In this document: positions 54,277-63,600 of the stretch, piece after piece
Layout of the letters: every line of letters begins with the position of its first letter
Numbering within the stretch: the first letter of the stretch is position 1
DNA from: an uncultured Eubacterium sp.
Lineage (GTDB): Bacteria; Bacillota; Clostridia; Lachnospirales; Lachnospiraceae
DNA: 64,000 bases
Direction of reading: 5' to 3'
Assembly (NCBI GenBank): GCA_910579075.1
Contig: CAJTSV010000001.1
Location: forward strand, 54,297-118,296
Notes under the pieces: generated by a model
Databases searched by the model: none
What the model was told of the DNA's origin: nothing
What the model saw: the letters and a program-made list of their open reading frames with translations, nothing else
Made by a program: the position numbers and the translations under genes

Positions 54277-55439
54277 AATCCCATTACCTTTCCTTCTTTT
54301 TCTCCCCCGCCATCCTGCTTTGTTTCCACAAAACGGTAAATGGCATGCATCTGAATTTCCCCGTCTTCCATGCCGTCTATTTCGTCAATATTCAGCACTT
54401 TCCGGGAACAGTCCCGCAGCCTTCCGAGATGAATGACAAGATCAATACCGGATGCAATCTGGCTGCGGATCGCAGATACCGGCAAATCCATGCCCATCAA
54501 AACCATCGTTTCCAGCCGCTTTAGCATATCATGGCTGGAATTCGCATGTCCGGTGCTGATGCTGCCGTCGTGCCCGGTGTTCATTGCCTGCAGCATATCG
54601 AGCGCTTCCGCACCCCGGCATTCTCCGACGATAATCCGGTCCGGACGCATACGCAGCGATGCCCTTATCAGGTCACGGATTGTTATTTCCCGCACGCCTT
54701 CCATATTGGCAGTCCTTGTTTCCAGGCGTATCAGGTTTGGCACGGACGTTATCTGAAGCTCTGCGGAATCTTCGATTGTAATGACCCGCTCTCCCTTCGG
54801 AATATACGCAGACAGCGCATTTAAAAAGGTTGTTTTTCCGGCACCCGTTCCCCCTGATACAAAAATATTATATCCAGCCTGTACCAGCTGCTTTAGAAAA
54901 TCCACAGCTTCCCTGGAAATGGCCCCGAGACGGATAAGCTGCTCCATATCCATCGGCTGTTCCGGAAATTTGCGGATAGTAACCGCAGAGCCGTCAATTG
55001 CAACCGGCGAAAGCACAATATTTACCCGGGAGCCGTCTTTGAGCCTTGTATCTGCAATCGGATTTGCCTCATTTACAATTTTATTGCCGGCTGCTGCAAT
55101 CTGCTGAATCACGTCTTCCAGCTTTTCTCTTGAATAAAACTGCCTGTCCCACTGCTGCATGCGCCCGCCCTTTTCAAAGAAAATATGTTCGGAGCCATTC
55201 ACCATGATTTCCGTCACTTCCGGGTCGTCAGCCAGCTCCTGCAGCACATCCAGCTTGCGCAGGGAATGATAAATTTCCCGCTGGAACTGTTCCCGGTTTT
55301 TCAGTGAAAGCCCCTGCCTGCGGCTATAGCTCCCGACTTCCTGATAAATCAGCTCCTCCAATTCTTCGTCCGCAGTTTCCCTTGTTAAATCCAGCTTTGC
55401 CAGAATATGCTGGCGCAGCTGCTCCATTTCCTGTGTCAT
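54216..55439 (-). CDS. tadA: TadA/CpaF secretion ATPase
   Basis: A 407-residue GspE-family ATPase starting MTQEMEQLRQHILAK. It has an N-terminal domain, Walker A GGTGAGKTTFLNAL, the Asp box VITIEDSAELQI, Walker B IIVGECRGAEALDML and the His box STGHANSSHDMLKRL. It powers extrusion of the Flp pilus. The ATG at 55439 follows AGGAGG closely; the TTG at 55463 is the alternative. It lies between the TadZ-like and TadB-like genes. Confidence 0.94.
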   Translation of the reverse strand: MTQEMEQLRQHILAKLDLTRETADEELEELIYQEVGSYSRRQGLSLKNREQFQREIYHSLRKLDVLQELADDPEVTEIMVNGSEHIFFEKGGRMQQWDRQFYSREKLEDVIQQIAAAGNKIVNEANPIADTRLKDGSRVNIVLSPVAIDGSAVTIRKFPEQPMDMEQLIRLGAISREAVDFLKQLVQAGYNIFVSGGTGAGKTTFLNALSAYIPKGERVITIEDSAELQITSVPNLIRLETRTANMEGVREITIRDLIRASLRMRPDRIIVGECRGAEALDMLQAMNTGHDGSISTGHANSSHDMLKRLETMVLMGMDLPVSAIRSQIASGIDLVIHLGRLRDCSRKVLNIDEIDGMEDGEIQMHAIYRFVETKQDGGGEKEGKVMGLWEKTGELQNKEKLREAGLC

Positions 55440-55477
55440 GTTCCTCCTTCTGTTAAACCTCAAAATACTGCCAAAAA

Positions 55478-56587
55478 TCAGCTCTGGCCTGTGCCATTTT
55501 CAAGCAGTGCCCGTGCCTGTTGTGCAAACACGCCGCTTTGAATCTGTGACAGAATATCGACTCCCGGCACAAAACTCCCGCTGCCAGCCTGCGGGCTGAT
55601 ATATTCCACTCTCTCCCGCAGCCACCTTCTCCGCTCCTTTTGCAGGTATTTATCAAACTCTGCTTTGCGGTATTTCCCAAATGACCTGTCTTTTACGACA
55701 GCGTAAACACGGCTGCTGCACCGCATAACCTGTTCCATGACATGGTTCATGCCGCCGCAGTTCCAGATGATGGTTTCATAGTCTGTCTGTTCCTGCAGCA
55801 GTGCCAGCAGGCATTCCAGGTCATCTTCCTGGATTTCCAGTAAATCCTCCGGGTTTTCCGGTGCCAGCACATAGTCAAACCGCTCTGCATGATGCAGCAC
55901 GCCCTGCAGGCACAGCAAAAACTGTTCCTTTTTCTGACGGATTCCATAAATCAGGTCACTGAACGTATTTCCATCCCTGTCATCAAACAGCTGCTGCATC
56001 CCGGAAAATTCTGCCAGGTTTAAGTACAGTACTTTCCCGCCTTCGCCGCAGGCCGATGCAAAAGCAAGGGAAAACGCAAGCTGCATTTCGTGTCCGCCAG
56101 GCGCATAAAACGATGTCATTTCCAAATCTGCGGTTCTGCACCATCCGGCAAGGCTCTTTTTCGATGAGCTTTCATAAATAAGAAAAATCTGGCGCAGAAT
56201 CTCGCTGCTTTTCTGATAGCGGAATATCTCAGGGTTTTTATGCGGATGCCCCGTTCCGTCACCCTGCTTTTCACCATCCTCCTTCTGCCTTCCGTTCTGG
56301 TGGCAGCAGTTCTGGTAATTCTGCCCGCAGCCCTGCTGTGCGGACAGCCGTATCTGCAGGATATTCCCAGGCAGGCTATCCAGCCCGTCCATGTCCGCCT
56401 TATCCGGCACAATATCCGGCTCGTATACGAGTATATCCGGCTGCAGCTGTTCTGCATAAGCCCGCAGTTCCCCCGCCTGGCCGCACGCGTATACTTCCAG
56501 GCAGTCAGGTGCCTGCCTGCGGATGCTTTCAGCCAGCCTTCCGGCATAAAGCGACGTTCCGGCAACCGCCAGTTTTATTTTTTCCAA
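55478..56587 (-). CDS. TadZ/CpaE-like protein with degenerate nucleotide-binding loop
   Basis: A 369-residue protein in the tadZ position directly before tadA. Residues 1-65 look like a receiver-type fold (KLAVAGTSLYAGRLAESIRR, QPDILVYEPD), as in TadZ. The MinD/ParA-like half begins MTSFYAPGGHEMQLAFSLAF near residue 157: the loop should read K-G-G-x-G-K-T but both lysines are missing. A Gln/Gly/His-rich linker (about 90-125) separates the halves. It probably localises the pilus apparatus to a site in the cell, without ATP-driven cycling. Confidence 0.75.
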   Translation of the reverse strand: MEKIKLAVAGTSLYAGRLAESIRRQAPDCLEVYACGQAGELRAYAEQLQPDILVYEPDIVPDKADMDGLDSLPGNILQIRLSAQQGCGQNYQNCCHQNGRQKEDGEKQGDGTGHPHKNPEIFRYQKSSEILRQIFLIYESSSKKSLAGWCRTADLEMTSFYAPGGHEMQLAFSLAFASACGEGGKVLYLNLAEFSGMQQLFDDRDGNTFSDLIYGIRQKKEQFLLCLQGVLHHAERFDYVLAPENPEDLLEIQEDDLECLLALLQEQTDYETIIWNCGGMNHVMEQVMRCSSRVYAVVKDRSFGKYRKAEFDKYLQKERRRWLRERVEYISPQAGSGSFVPGVDILSQIQSGVFAQQARALLENGTGQS

Positions 56588-57151
56588 TCACATCCCCCCT
56601 AAGTAGCAGAAAAATCCAATATATATCGGTACTGAAAAATGAATCAGATTGTGTTTTCCGTCAGAGCATGCATCATATGTCGGAACGGATTTTTCCAGAA
56701 CTGCTGTCCTCGCATACTGGCAGAAATAACGGATGCGGGCAGCCAGATTCCGGTTGCGGAATAATACCGCCACAGAACAGACGGCACCTGCCGCAAATGC
56801 ATACCATGCTATTTTTCCAAACGCTTCAAGCCCCATGCAGCTGCTGATTACGGAAAACAATTTGATATCGCCTGCGCCAAGCGCACGCATCAGAAACAAC
56901 AGATAAAATATAAGAACCGGTAAAGAAATCTGTATCAGAAAATAAATACTTCCCTTCCAGCCATACCCGCTCAGATTGCGGATATAACCAATCATCAGTC
57001 CCGCCAAAATCAGCCGGTTACTGATTCTGGATGTCTGGATATCCATCTGCACCGCCGCCGTCAGCAGACAGAGCAGGCAGACTAAAATCAAGCTTCCAAT
57101 GAAATCCCCCCTCTTTCTTGTTGTTATGATTGTTCTGGCTGTACGCTCCAT
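56588..57151 (-). CDS. Type IV prepilin peptidase (A24 family), second copy
   Basis: Up to 187 residues with about six membrane helices. The catalytic Asp residues are in VQMDIQTSRISNRL and RALGAGDIKLFSV. The ATG at 57151 has no ribosome site; a strong AGGGGGG lies just before an ATT codon at 57100, with TTG at 57091, so the true start may be internal and non-standard. It opens the Tad cluster, its stop abutting the TadZ-like start codon. Confidence 0.85.
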   Translation of the reverse strand: MERTARTIITTRKRGDFIGSLILVCLLCLLTAAVQMDIQTSRISNRLILAGLMIGYIRNLSGYGWKGSIYFLIQISLPVLIFYLLFLMRALGAGDIKLFSVISSCMGLEAFGKIAWYAFAAGAVCSVAVLFRNRNLAARIRYFCQYARTAVLEKSVPTYDACSDGKHNLIHFSVPIYIGFFCYLGGM

Positions 57152-57252
57152 TTATCAGATAACAGCCAGCTGTATTTTGTAATCTGAATTATACGGGCTT
57201 TTTTTCTTTTTGTCTACCCTTTTGTGCCGATTCGTTTTATTTTGGTAAATCC

Positions 57253-57525
57253 TCACAACAAGCTGTAAAACAAAATGCCATAAATCAGCGCAAACCCGCT
57301 TGTACCAAGGCTTCCCAGTGTCAAAAGATTTAACGGATTAATACCGGCCGCAACCGGAATGCCCTGTTTCTGCAAAAAATCATTCAGGAATATAATTGCT
57401 GCACAGCCGACAATGATGCGCACTGCGATATTTAAGATTATTCCGGCTTTCCGTTTTAAAAGCCCGATTAACAGCACCAGCCCGCAGATTCCTGCCATAA
57501 TTAAAAATGCATTTTCCCGTTCCAT
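57253..57525 (-). CDS. bofA: BofA family protein (pro-sigma-K processing inhibitor)
   Basis: A 90-residue protein of two membrane helices and a conserved C-terminus (GINPLNLLTLGSLGTSGFAL then IYGILF) that matches BofA. In Bacillus BofA inhibits the SpoIVFB protease and so delays sigma-K activation in the mother cell. Its presence next to a YaaL-like gene mirrors the recR-yaaL-bofA neighbourhood and points to a spore-forming ancestry. Confidence 0.9.
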   Translation of the reverse strand: MERENAFLIMAGICGLVLLIGLLKRKAGIILNIAVRIIVGCAAIIFLNDFLQKQGIPVAAGINPLNLLTLGSLGTSGFALIYGILFYSLL

Positions 57526-57726
57526 AACGCTCCCGCTAAAAGCTTCTTAACATAATTTATGCCTGTTTCCGGAAAATATGTCCCATTTTATCCAGGGCAT
57601 ATCTGCTGCAAAAAATTATCCGTAATTATCCCCGTGATGAATATTTCGCACATTCCTTGACTATACTTATAATACTCATTATGCAGCAGCCCGTTCCAAT
57701 CCGAAAACAGAAAGCGAGGTAGCCCT

Positions 57727-57945
57727 TTGTTCCCATTTTTCAAACAACAAGCACACACTGACGCATATTACCAGAGCCTGCTGGATAACCTGATGCAGAC
57801 ACAGGACAATCTGAATCTTGCTTACCAGAATTTTGAAAATGCAACAGAGCCCGAGCTGATTGACAGCTATATTTATGAGCTGAATGCAATCCAGATGCGC
57901 TATAAATTCCTTCTCTGCCGCCTGAAATCATATGAGACAAAATAG
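57727..57945 (+). CDS. yaaL: YaaL-like small protein (DUF2508)
   Basis: A 72-residue helical protein starting with TTG (MFPFFKQQAHTDAYYQSLLD) after GAGGT. The segment IYELNAIQMRYKFLLCRLKS is typical of YaaL/DUF2508. It is divergent from bofA; the 200-base gap between them carries TTGACT near 57656 but no fully convincing -10. Function unknown in all bacteria I know of. Confidence 0.82.
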   Translation: MFPFFKQQAHTDAYYQSLLDNLMQTQDNLNLAYQNFENATEPELIDSYIYELNAIQMRYKFLLCRLKSYETK

Positions 57946-57975
57946 GGGCTTTCCAGCATTACGCCAGAAAGCCCC
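57945..57975. terminator. Hairpin shared by the convergent yaaL and fliS genes
   Basis: GGGGCTTTC and GAAAGCCCC pair perfectly around a 13-base loop. The left arm begins at the yaaL stop, and the right arm lies inside the last codons of fliS, so the hairpin overlaps coding sequence. On the minus strand it is followed by TATTTTGTC. It probably serves both transcripts. Confidence 0.65.
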
Positions 57976-58432
57976 TTGATGAACCGATATCATAACTTTC
58001 ATTTAAGTCATTTTTTCCATATGTAAAGCCGGCATACACCTGCTGTGCATTTTTCATCAGCGGCCCGGACTTATCCTGTTTTGCCGCTTTTTTGAACGCT
58101 TCATATGTCTGCTGAAGCATGTTCCGGCTCTGTTCCAGTTCTTCCAGTGAATGCCGCATCAACACCTTTGCCAGCTGCCTGCGGTGAAAATCATACAGGG
58201 AAAAAAGCTGTGCAGACATCTCATATTTGAAATCCAGCGTTTCCTGAAAGCTCTTTAACACCGCATCTGCATAGTGCACGCCATTTGCAGCCGCCTGCTG
58301 GTTATTTTCATGAAATGCCCTGCAGATATCATCAAAATAGTCAAACAGCATTTCAAATTTGATTAAAACAAGGCCGCTGCGGTTTGCCTGCGTAATCCTG
58401 CGCGTATACTCCTGCTTTTTTTCACTCGTCAT
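57959..58432 (-). CDS. fliS: Flagellin chaperone FliS-like protein
   Basis: A 157-residue helical protein. TRRITQANRSGLVLIKFEML corresponds to the conserved FliS N-terminus (I-x-T-A-S-P-x-x-L-I-x-x-L-Y-D), and LFSLYDFHRRQLAKVLMRH to the later FliS helix. It is about 30 residues longer than enteric FliS. It follows the flagellin gene by six bases on the same strand, so the chaperone is made with its client. Confidence 0.82.
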   Translation of the reverse strand: MTSEKKQEYTRRITQANRSGLVLIKFEMLFDYFDDICRAFHENNQQAAANGVHYADAVLKSFQETLDFKYEMSAQLFSLYDFHRRQLAKVLMRHSLEELEQSRNMLQQTYEAFKKAAKQDKSGPLMKNAQQVYAGFTYGKNDLNESYDIGSSRGFLA

Positions 58433-58438
58433 AAGCGC

Positions 58439-60475
58439 TTACCCCTGTAACAGGGACAGTACCTGCTGTGGCAGGTCATTCGCCTGGGAAAGCACGGAAA
58501 TGGATGCCTGTGTCAGTACGTTCGCATTCGTATATTCCGTCATTTCCTGTGCCATATCCACATCACCGAGACGGGAAATCGCCGTCGTCATGTCTTCTTC
58601 GGTCGCATCCAGGCCGCCCTTAATATAATCCAGACGGTTTTCGTAAGCACCCATCAGGGAACGTGCTGCGGTTACAATGCCGATTGCTTTGTCCATGGTG
58701 TCCATGCCGCGGTCAGAGCCATCCACCTTGCGCACATCCAAATCATCCATATACAGGCTGCGCGTATTCAGCACCGGTACCCGTACTGCCAGCTCCTGGC
58801 CTTCGTTTGCACCAATCTGGAGCTGCAATGTGCCGATGTCGGTTGCTTCAATCGTAATCAGCTGCGTATTGGTGTCCGGGTCACCCGGGTTCTGCGGCTG
58901 GCCTCCCGACGCTACATCCCCGCGGATTTCAAAGCTCATTTCAAAACCGCTTTTATCCGTGATGACAACCTGGTTCCCGTCTGCCTTGATAACTGCCTGC
59001 CCGGTATATTCCTTGCGGATTTCGCCGTTTTCCTGAATCGATACCTGGGCATCTTCGCCTTCGGCTACGGATTTGTATTCAATCGATACGACTTTTTCAT
59101 CCCGTTCTAACTGCATGCCCGGGTCTGCCGCAATATCCTTCAGGCCAAATAAATCACCGAGTTCTTCGTTATCATAAGTAATATTTATTTTTGCATTCAG
59201 CCCCGTGGCTTCTGATGTAAAGGTCAGCTTCTTTTCAAATCCATAATCCGCAGGCACTGCCACCTGGTCACCGGAAAGCATGACATCCGCAGCTGCACAT
59301 GCCCGCTGCAATGCTTCAAATGCTTCCTGCGGCGACATGCCGGCAGTAATTTTTGCGGCCACGCCATTTACATAAACTGTCCCTGCTGCTGTCGCTTCTA
59401 CCTTTTTTCCTGCATTTGCTGCGTTTGGAACACCCACAATATTTACCGGCTGCGGAACATCCTGCCCTTTTATGCTGATGCTGTACTCTTTGACTTCTTC
59501 TACCGTGTTTTCTACGGTTTTTCCCGCCGGGCCTGTCGGGTTATCCAGCCCGAGTATCTCAGCCAGCTCTTTATTATCGCAGGTAATCGTAATATCCTCA
59601 TCCGAACCATAATTCTGTGATACGAATGCCAGCGAGCTGCCAAATTTATACCCGGTGTTATCTTTGCCATAGCCCTGTGTGTCCAGTGTTTTATCAGTAA
59701 TAGGAAGGGTCTGATTCCCATCTGTCACAAACACATTGACCCAGCCGGAATCAGCCGCATCACGGATAACCGTATATACTTCTTCCGGAGACATGCCTGC
59801 CTTAATCTCTGCTTTTACGCCATTGATGCATACAATCCCCGCCTGCTCCTCTGAAATTGCATTATTCTGTACCTTGGCATCATCACCTGCTGCTACCAGT
59901 GCCGCATGCCCTGCAGGCTCGATAATTTCCACATTATAATTGCCTGCCTGCACCTCATCCGATATAATCACGTTCGTGATTTTATCATACATGCTTACTT
60001 CCTTCTGTCCGCCGCCTGCCTGGGCTGCTTCTGAGGTCACATAGGTTCTGCGGTCTAAGGAGCCGTCTAACAGCGTCTTTCCATTAAATTCCGTCGCTGT
60101 GGAAATCCGGTTTACTTCTTCCTTCAGTGCATCAATTTCCTGCTGGATTGCTTCACGGTCTTCCGGCATATTCGTGTCATTTGCCGCCTGCACGCACAGC
60201 TCGCGGATTCGCTGGAGCACCTCCGTCATTTCTCCCATGGCCCCGTCAATCGTCTCTACCATGCTTGTGCCGTCTGTTGCATTTAAAGATGCCCGGTTCA
60301 ACGCATTAATCTGTGCCTGCATTTTAAATGAAATCGCCATACCGGACGGATTATCCTTGGCATTGTTAAATTTCAGCCCGGATGACAGCCTCTGTACCGA
60401 TGCTGCCACACTGTTCTCGTTACGGAGCAGCTGGTCGTTTACAATTACTGCTGATATATTCTGATTAATTTTCAT
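58439..60475 (-). CDS. fliC: Flagellin, large form with duplicated central domain
   Basis: A 678-residue flagellin starting MKINQNISAVIVNDQLLRNE after GAGGTG. The conserved N-terminal D0/D1 (LSSGLKFNNAKDNPSGMAIS) and C-terminal D1/D0 (NRLDYIKGGLDATEEDMTTA ... ISVLSQANDLPQQVLSLLQG) surround a variable centre of about 430 residues. The centre carries the Flagellin_IN-type motif twice: GIVCINGVKAEIKAGMSPEEV near residue 214 and GTVYVNGVAAKITAGMSPQEA near 366, each followed by an F-x-S...ITIT/INIT-DN(K/E)EL segment. It forms the filament; FliS is next, and a sigma-28-like promoter lies upstream. Confidence 0.96.
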   Translation of the reverse strand: MKINQNISAVIVNDQLLRNENSVAASVQRLSSGLKFNNAKDNPSGMAISFKMQAQINALNRASLNATDGTSMVETIDGAMGEMTEVLQRIRELCVQAANDTNMPEDREAIQQEIDALKEEVNRISTATEFNGKTLLDGSLDRRTYVTSEAAQAGGGQKEVSMYDKITNVIISDEVQAGNYNVEIIEPAGHAALVAAGDDAKVQNNAISEEQAGIVCINGVKAEIKAGMSPEEVYTVIRDAADSGWVNVFVTDGNQTLPITDKTLDTQGYGKDNTGYKFGSSLAFVSQNYGSDEDITITCDNKELAEILGLDNPTGPAGKTVENTVEEVKEYSISIKGQDVPQPVNIVGVPNAANAGKKVEATAAGTVYVNGVAAKITAGMSPQEAFEALQRACAAADVMLSGDQVAVPADYGFEKKLTFTSEATGLNAKINITYDNEELGDLFGLKDIAADPGMQLERDEKVVSIEYKSVAEGEDAQVSIQENGEIRKEYTGQAVIKADGNQVVITDKSGFEMSFEIRGDVASGGQPQNPGDPDTNTQLITIEATDIGTLQLQIGANEGQELAVRVPVLNTRSLYMDDLDVRKVDGSDRGMDTMDKAIGIVTAARSLMGAYENRLDYIKGGLDATEEDMTTAISRLGDVDMAQEMTEYTNANVLTQASISVLSQANDLPQQVLSLLQG

Positions 60476-60575
60476 TCCATGCACCTCATCTTTTCTAAAA
60501 TAACCCAAATGCGTTTCCAGCAAGACGCCATACGAATCGCATGCAAAACACATTTTATGTCTGTTCTCTCATCTT

Positions 60576-60583
60576 ATTTCGGC
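60576..60583 (-). promoter_or_regulatory. Sigma-28-like -10 element upstream of flagellin
   Basis: GCCGAAAT on the minus strand differs by one base from the GCCGATAT/GCCGATAA element of sigma-28 promoters, about 100 bases before the flagellin ATG. The -35 side is weak: TTAT rather than TAAA at the expected distance. Flagellin genes are normally sigma-28 dependent and FlgM is encoded in this window, which supports the assignment. Confidence 0.5.
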
Positions 60584-60612
60584 CAGTTACCGGAAATCCA
60601 TAATAAAAAACG

Positions 60613-63600
60613 CTAAAAATTCACATTTGCATCCAGCTTTTTCAGCACACGGATAAATCCTTCTGCCATGCCGTACAGTGTCTTTGTCTGTACTTCCCGC
60701 AGCTCCTCTGTCTGCGGCTGCTCACTGCTGCCGCTGCGCGATGCAAAATCATTCAGGTTCAGCCCGTTTGTAAAAATATAATTCATGCTGACAGGCCCGT
60801 CTCCGGCTTCCTGCAGCGCCTGTGCAATTTCGCCGCCCATGGATTCCAGCAAATCCCTCGTATGCCTGGAATCCGAAGCCACATATCCGCTAAAGCCCTT
60901 CTGTTTTGCTTTCAGTTCTGCCGCAATCCTTCCAAAACGCCCGGTTTCCAGCGTAATATTTACAAGCCCCTTCTGTTCCTTCTGGCGCACGATTTTCATC
61001 GTTACATTTGTCACTTCACCGTCTACGACAATCGGCATGGAGAAGCATTCCTCGGATGCCATTTTTGCGCCAATTGACATCTGGGCATTCATCAGTTTCA
61101 ATTCCCGGACATCCAGGCTCGTAACATCCGGCTCAATAATCATTGTACTCATGCATTTTTCCGCACAGTCTGCTAATTCTGCCACCGCTTTTGCAAGCTC
61201 CACCGGCTTTTTCACATCCTCGCCGAATCGGCGCAGCAGTTCTTCCCGGACTGCTTCAAAATCGACCTCAACGCTTCCGTCCTCATTTTTTGTCATGTAA
61301 TCGTCGGTATTTTTTGCAGAATCCGGCGTGCGGCCATTGCCCATGCCGAAAAACCTTCGGAATGCGCCGTTGCGGTTATTCAGGTATTCCGACATCGCCA
61401 TCACGTTCATAACCGTATTCGGTATCTGATACTGTTCCAGCATCTCATATACCTCACCGGATGATTTTGCACAGGCATTCAAATCATCCAGCTGCTGCTG
61501 GTAATAGGATTCCATGGCCGCCACATCATCCGGCGCTTCCTGCAGCTGCTGCAGGAACTGTTCCGGCGTCAGGTCTTCCCAGCCGGTATCATTTGCCACG
61601 ACACGCAGGCGTTCCGGAGACATTTCATCAAATGCCTGCCTGACACACTGGTGATGATATCCGGCTTCAATCTGCTCGGTAATCGAAGCACGGTAGCTGC
61701 CTTCCACGCCGCCAAAAGACGCATCCGCTGTAATATCTACACTTCCGCGCCGTTCGGTACGGACTGCTGTCAGCAGATTGCGCATCGTTATCTGCGCTCC
61801 CTGATTGACAAGCGCGCCAACCGCAGCGCCGTCTGACTGTGCAATGTGATTCATCAGGCGGTAAATGCCGATATAGGAGCTGCGTTCTTCTTTTGTAATG
61901 CTGTGATTCTGTTCCAGCTTATATAAATATTCACTGTACTTTTCTTCCGGTGCATCGATTTTCAGTTCTGTCCGTATCTGTTCTGCCTGCCGGTTCAGCT
62001 CCTGGATATCCAGGTCAAGCGGGTTCACACCCCTGCTGATAAATTCACGGATAACCGAAGGCGTCAGGCTGCGGAATGCCATCTGTACCTGCTGGTCAGC
62101 CGCTTTCATCCGCGTAATGTTTTCCGGCGTGATTTCCAGGTGATTATAGCCCAGAATCCGCACGGCACGCTCATTTGCCGGATTTACTTCCATTCCGGTT
62201 TCTTCCAGAATCTCATCTACATTCTGAAAAGCTTTCTGAATGGAATCGCCTAAATCCCTGCGTACAGGCGTGCGCATCGTTTCGTAGCGTTCGTTTGCCT
62301 GCTGGAAATTCTGCTGCATCGCGCTGCCTTCCTGATGCAGTTCTTCCAGCGTGGAAATACCGATATTTTTCGCGCCAATCGCATAGGCAGGCATATCCTT
62401 TAACTGTTCCAGCTTATTGGAAGTCTCCGCAAACAGGCTGACATTTGCTTCCGTCACTTCTGCCCCGCCGTCTGCCAGCAGGTTTTTATAATAGCTGTTT
62501 TCAATTTCCTTTAAACGGCTGATTAATTCTTCCATCGAACTCATATCAACCGAAATGCCCTGTTTATACATAATATAGCTGGATTCCACGGTCATGACCA
62601 GGCGGACTTCTTCCAGCTGCCTGCGCGCTGTAATCAGAAGTATCTGTACATTCGTATAGCCTGCTGCCTGATTCTGCGCCATGCCGCCCCGCCCGTCTGC
62701 CATATTGCCGGAGCCAGTTCCGGCATCCGTGCTTCCGGCTGTCTGTACGACCGTGCCGTCCCCGGATGAAACAATGACCGTTCCGTCTGCCTGTATCGTT
62801 CCGTCCGCTTCTGCCTGCTGTGTCCCGGCAGCCGCCTGCTGCATGATGCCATTTACGTTTCCGGCTGCGTCCTGGCCCTGCACCGCCTGATTTGCATACG
62901 CATCCATTTCTGCTTCGCTCATGCCTGAAATGCTCTTTACCAGCTCCGCAATTTCCTGCTGCTCCTGTGCACTCAGCGTGCCTGACTGAATCTCATTATG
63001 CGCGTGCTCCAGATTCTGCACAGTCACCGGCTCGCCATTTTTTATCAGGTAAGCCAGGTCTTCATCTGCCGCCATATTGATGGTATCAGCTGCTTTCTGC
63101 GCCCTTGCTGTAAGGGAATGCGCATCGATAAGCACGGCATCCTGCGGGCGCTTTCCTTCCGAAACAGCTGTTATCATTCCATCCAGCAGTTTTTCGCGGC
63201 TCGGCGGAAATGCTGTTTCTTTCAGCTGTTCATAAAATTTCAGGTTTCCCGGCGTCAGTGGAATGTGGTTCTGAATCAGCCACTGGCTGTCTGTAAAGGA
63301 CTGCTCATCGGCAGGAAGCCCTGCCTGTCCGATGATTTTTGCAATCTGCTGTTTAATCCCTTTGGACTCAAAATTAATGCTGATTTCATCTTCATTCATA
63401 TAAACAGCACTGCCGCTGTACTGTGCCATATACAGATTGGCAATGGTCGGCTGCAGCTGGTTATCCAGCATGTATTTCAAAGCACCTTCGTCCAGCCTGT
63501 GCAGCTGTTGTGCTTCCTGCAACGCCCGTCTGCAGTCTGTCACATTATCCACGGTAAGCGGAATATCGGCCTTGAGGTCTTTGAGCCTGCCCGAAAGCTC

